From NCBI RefSeq assembly GCF_002208135.1, contig NZ_CP021646.1, forward strand, positions 417,501 to 481,500: a stretch of DNA of 64,000 nucleotides, read 5' to 3'. Positions 62,174 to 64,000 of this stretch are shown here, in pieces. Positions within the stretch are counted from its first letter, which is position 1. Each line of letters opens with the position of its first letter. The notes beneath the pieces are model-generated. The model was not told the DNA's origin and did not search any database. It saw only the letters and a list, made by a program, of their open reading frames with translations. The stretch comes from Pseudoalteromonas piscicida. Its GTDB lineage: Bacteria > Pseudomonadota > Gammaproteobacteria > Enterobacterales > Alteromonadaceae. The position numbers were made by a program, and so were the translations under genes.

Positions 62174-62893
62174 TTATTGAGCGTCGAGTTTACCGATGAA
62201 ACGGTAACCTTCACCGTGAATTGTACTAATTAATTCAGGTGTATTGTTATCAGTTTCGAAATGCTTACGAATACGACGAATAGTAACGTCAACAGTGCGG
62301 TCATTCGCACGAAGTTCACGACCTGTCATGTGCTTGATAAGCTGCTCACGGCTAAAAATACGGCCAGGAGAATCTAGCATTAGACGAAGTGCACGGTATT
62401 CACCTTTCGGTAGACGCTTTGAATCGCCAGTTGGAGATGTTAAACAGCGACTGTTTTCATCTAACTCCCAACCGTTAAAAGTAATAACGCCGTTGCTATC
62501 AATTGTTGACTCTTCTGCAGACGAGCCTGTACGAGAGATTAGGTTACGAGCACGAATCGTTAGTTCACGCGGGTTAAATGGTTTTGTGATGTAATCATCA
62601 GCACCAATCTCAAGACCAAGAATACGGTCAACATCATTGTCACGACCTGTTAGGAAAATAAGGCCGATGTTTTTCTTCTGGCGTAACTCACGCGCCAAAA
62701 TTAAACCATTTTTACCAGGAAGGTTGATATCCATGATTACAAGGTTTACATCATCATGTGATGTCAACTTGTCATGCATGTCATCGCCATCAATGGCTTC
62801 GATTACTTTGTAACCTTCCGCTTCAAATAAACTAACGAGGTTCAGTCGAGTTACGTCTTCATCCTCTACAATTAGAATGACTGGCGTTTGCAT
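62174..62893 (-). CDS. arcA: Two-component response regulator ArcA
   Basis: 239 residues. Receiver ([20 protein letters not shown]; Asp55 in VIMDINLPG; Lys in [10 protein letters not shown]) and OmpR-type winged helix ([35 protein letters not shown]). High similarity to E. coli ArcA. It represses respiratory and TCA genes under low oxygen. Its stop is 6 nt from that of arcB, on the other strand, with no terminator between. Upstream the spacer has a tccgga palindrome and an A/T-rich promoter region. Confidence 0.97.
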   Translation of the reverse strand: MQTPVILIVEDEDVTRLNLVSLFEAEGYKVIEAIDGDDMHDKLTSHDDVNLVIMDINLPGKNGLILARELRQKKNIGLIFLTGRDNDVDRILGLEIGADDYITKPFNPRELTIRARNLISRTGSSAEESTIDSNGVITFNGWELDENSRCLTSPTGDSKRLPKGEYRALRLMLDSPGRIFSREQLIKHMTGRELRANDRTVDVTIRRIRKHFETDNNTPELISTIHGEGYRFIGKLDAQ

Positions 62894-63000
62894 TATTAAT
62901 TAACCTTTTCGGAATATATAATTTACAATGTGTCCGGACTTATATAATAAATCCGAATATTTACGATTATAGGAGCTTATCCAATTGTTAACAAGTAAAA

Positions 63001-63522
63001 TCAGTTGGGATGAAACTTGGATACGGCAAGCAGCCTTGAGCGCACGATGAAGTACTGTTTTTCTAGCGCTTGCTTATTTATATACAGTCGAATTTTGCTC
63101 CCTTCTTGGACCAAAGAAGCAATCCCGCCTCTTTCTAAAAACTCAATACTTTCGCCCACGGTCAACATGTTTGACTCTATTGTATCGGTCCAAGCGGACA
63201 GTATATCATTTTCGCTAGTTTCATCAATGTATGTGATATCGCAAGCGCTGGAAAGTTCACTATAACTCCACGTTTTTTTTGCTTCTACGAGCTCAATGGG
63301 TTTGCCTCGCACATTTAGCTTTGTTGCACTTTTTAGTTCAGAAGCCGGTCCTGACTCAAGTGAATAGAAGCAAAATTGAATACTGGTTTTTGTGTTTTCG
63401 TCGGGAAACTCGACGAATTTTGCCATCTGATAGAGAAAGGCGGAACGAACCTGATCTGGTGATTTTGCAGCTGTATTTAAGGAGACAAATAAAAGCAAAA
63501 TTACTAGATTAATCAACCTCAT
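63001..63522 (-). CDS. YfiR-like periplasmic protein (DUF4154)
   Basis: 173 residues with a signal peptide (MRLINLVILLLFVSLNTAA). Motifs of the YfiR/HmsC family: VRSAFLYQMAKFVEFPDE (about 26-43), NMLTVGESIEFLERGGIASL (about 117-136) and IRLYINKQALEKQYFIVRSR. YfiR proteins restrain a membrane signalling partner in the periplasm, a diguanylate cyclase in Pseudomonas. Here the upstream gene overlaps it by 4 nt and encodes a histidine kinase, so that kinase is the likely partner. Confidence 0.85.
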   Translation of the reverse strand: MRLINLVILLLFVSLNTAAKSPDQVRSAFLYQMAKFVEFPDENTKTSIQFCFYSLESGPASELKSATKLNVRGKPIELVEAKKTWSYSELSSACDITYIDETSENDILSAWTDTIESNMLTVGESIEFLERGGIASLVQEGSKIRLYINKQALEKQYFIVRSRLLAVSKFHPN

Positions 63523-64000
63523 TTTAGATTACCCGAAAGAGGAAGCGTTATAATAAATTTGGCACCTTGGCTAAATTCTTCATCTAAAGTGATCGAGCCT
63601 CCAAGTGCTTGGGTTACTAAGTTATAAACTAAATGCATACCCAGTCCGCTTCCACCTTCGCCTCTACGGGTAGTGACAAACGGGTCGAAGATGCGCTTTT
63701 TAATTGCTTTGGGTACACCCATTCCATTGTCTGCATATTCAATTGTAAGCTGTCCCATTGATGACTTCACAGTAATTGAAATGCTATTGTTTTGTTGGTC
63801 TTTGAAGCCATGGAGTAAGGAGTTAGATATTAGCTGCTCTAACACTTGTTGTAATGGTCCAGCTTTACTTTCAATGGCAAGTCCAGTGTCACAGTCAATT
63901 GTCACTTCAGGTTGTTTTGTGGAAAGTTCAGCTCGCATAGATGCTACGACTTCAGTAAGCAGGTTTGACAAATCTATTTGTGAGTTCACTTCCAGATCTT
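63519..64000 (-). CDS. Sensor histidine kinase, C-terminal part (runs off the window)
   Basis: About 160 residues are visible, with the frame open to the window end, so the start lies beyond 64000. It holds the ATPase domain: N box QLISNSLLHGFKDQQNN, G1 YADNGMGVP, F box IFDPFVTTRR and G2 GEGGSGLGMHLVYNLV. The N-box style (LHGF) matches HisKA_4 or sporulation-type orphan kinases. Overlaps the yfiR-like gene start by 4 nt (atga), which indicates translational coupling. Confidence 0.9.
   Translation of the reverse strand, partial: DLEVNSQIDLSNLLTEVVASMRAELSTKQPEVTIDCDTGLAIESKAGPLQQVLEQLISNSLLHGFKDQQNNSISITVKSSMGQLTIEYADNGMGVPKAIKKRIFDPFVTTRRGEGGSGLGMHLVYNLVTQALGGSITLDEEFSQGAKFIITLPLSGNLK

Overview
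The window looks like chromosomal core DNA of a marine gammaproteobacterium of the order Alteromonadales, most likely Pseudoalteromonas. This is inferred from moderately low GC, an SMC-zipA-ligA block, epd-pgk-fba, the SSS-type sensor kinase beside a DUF4212/symporter pair, gpmI-envC-ctp-yibQ divergent from yibN-grxC-secB-gpsA, and ArcA/ArcB. No species call was possible without a search.

Layout. 1-3520: distal part of an rRNA operon (tRNA-Ala 3' end, antitermination signals, 23S, 5S, terminator), then a small REP-like cluster. 3820-13152: purU and an acetate/carboxylate-type module (frameshifted symporter-fused hybrid kinase, DUF4212 subunit plus Na+/solute symporter, DUF294 nucleotidyltransferase with cNMP and CBS domains, DnaQ-like exonuclease). 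13262-16840: epd-pgk-fbaA. 16925-18324: an extraordinarily GATC-dense intergenic region and a porin. 18549-21733: phosphate control (Pho box, phoB, phoR broken in a C8 tract, four phased PhoB half-sites, pstS). 21944-25575: chemoreceptor, a TA-flanked MITE-like element, a small phosphate-binding-type protein and a second beta-barrel protein. 25918-32175 (minus): lipoprotein, panC-panB-folK-pcnB, gluQ-dksA, sfsA. 32252-42661: pepB, CBS protein, unknown secreted protein, GNAT, cell-envelope genes, gpmI, and yibN-grxC-secB-gpsA. 42758-51672: TonB-like protein, small membrane protein, rRNA/tRNA methyltransferase, smc-zipA-ligA, DUF2919, msrB. 51696-53327: TPR protein with a degenerate receiver domain. 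53630-56618: two tRNA arrays pointing away from each other, six tRNA-Val(UAC) on the minus strand mixed with degenerate chimeric copies, and tRNA-Ala(GGC) plus six tRNA-Glu(UUC) on the plus strand in ~237-bp tandem repeats. 56910-64000: Aer-type chemoreceptor, folE2, convergent arcB and arcA, yfiR-like gene and a truncated histidine kinase.

No CRISPR array, prophage, integrative element or defence system was seen. The most unusual signals are: two sensor kinases interrupted at C/G homopolymers (sequencing error, decay or phase variation); the GATC cluster upstream of the porin; the pcnB reading frame that apparently starts at AUU, as reported for E. coli; the tRNA-Val array with interleaved chimeric pseudo-tRNAs; and the MITE whose edge supplies a stop codon. 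Functional names rest on recognition of motifs and gene order by eye; no database search was run.
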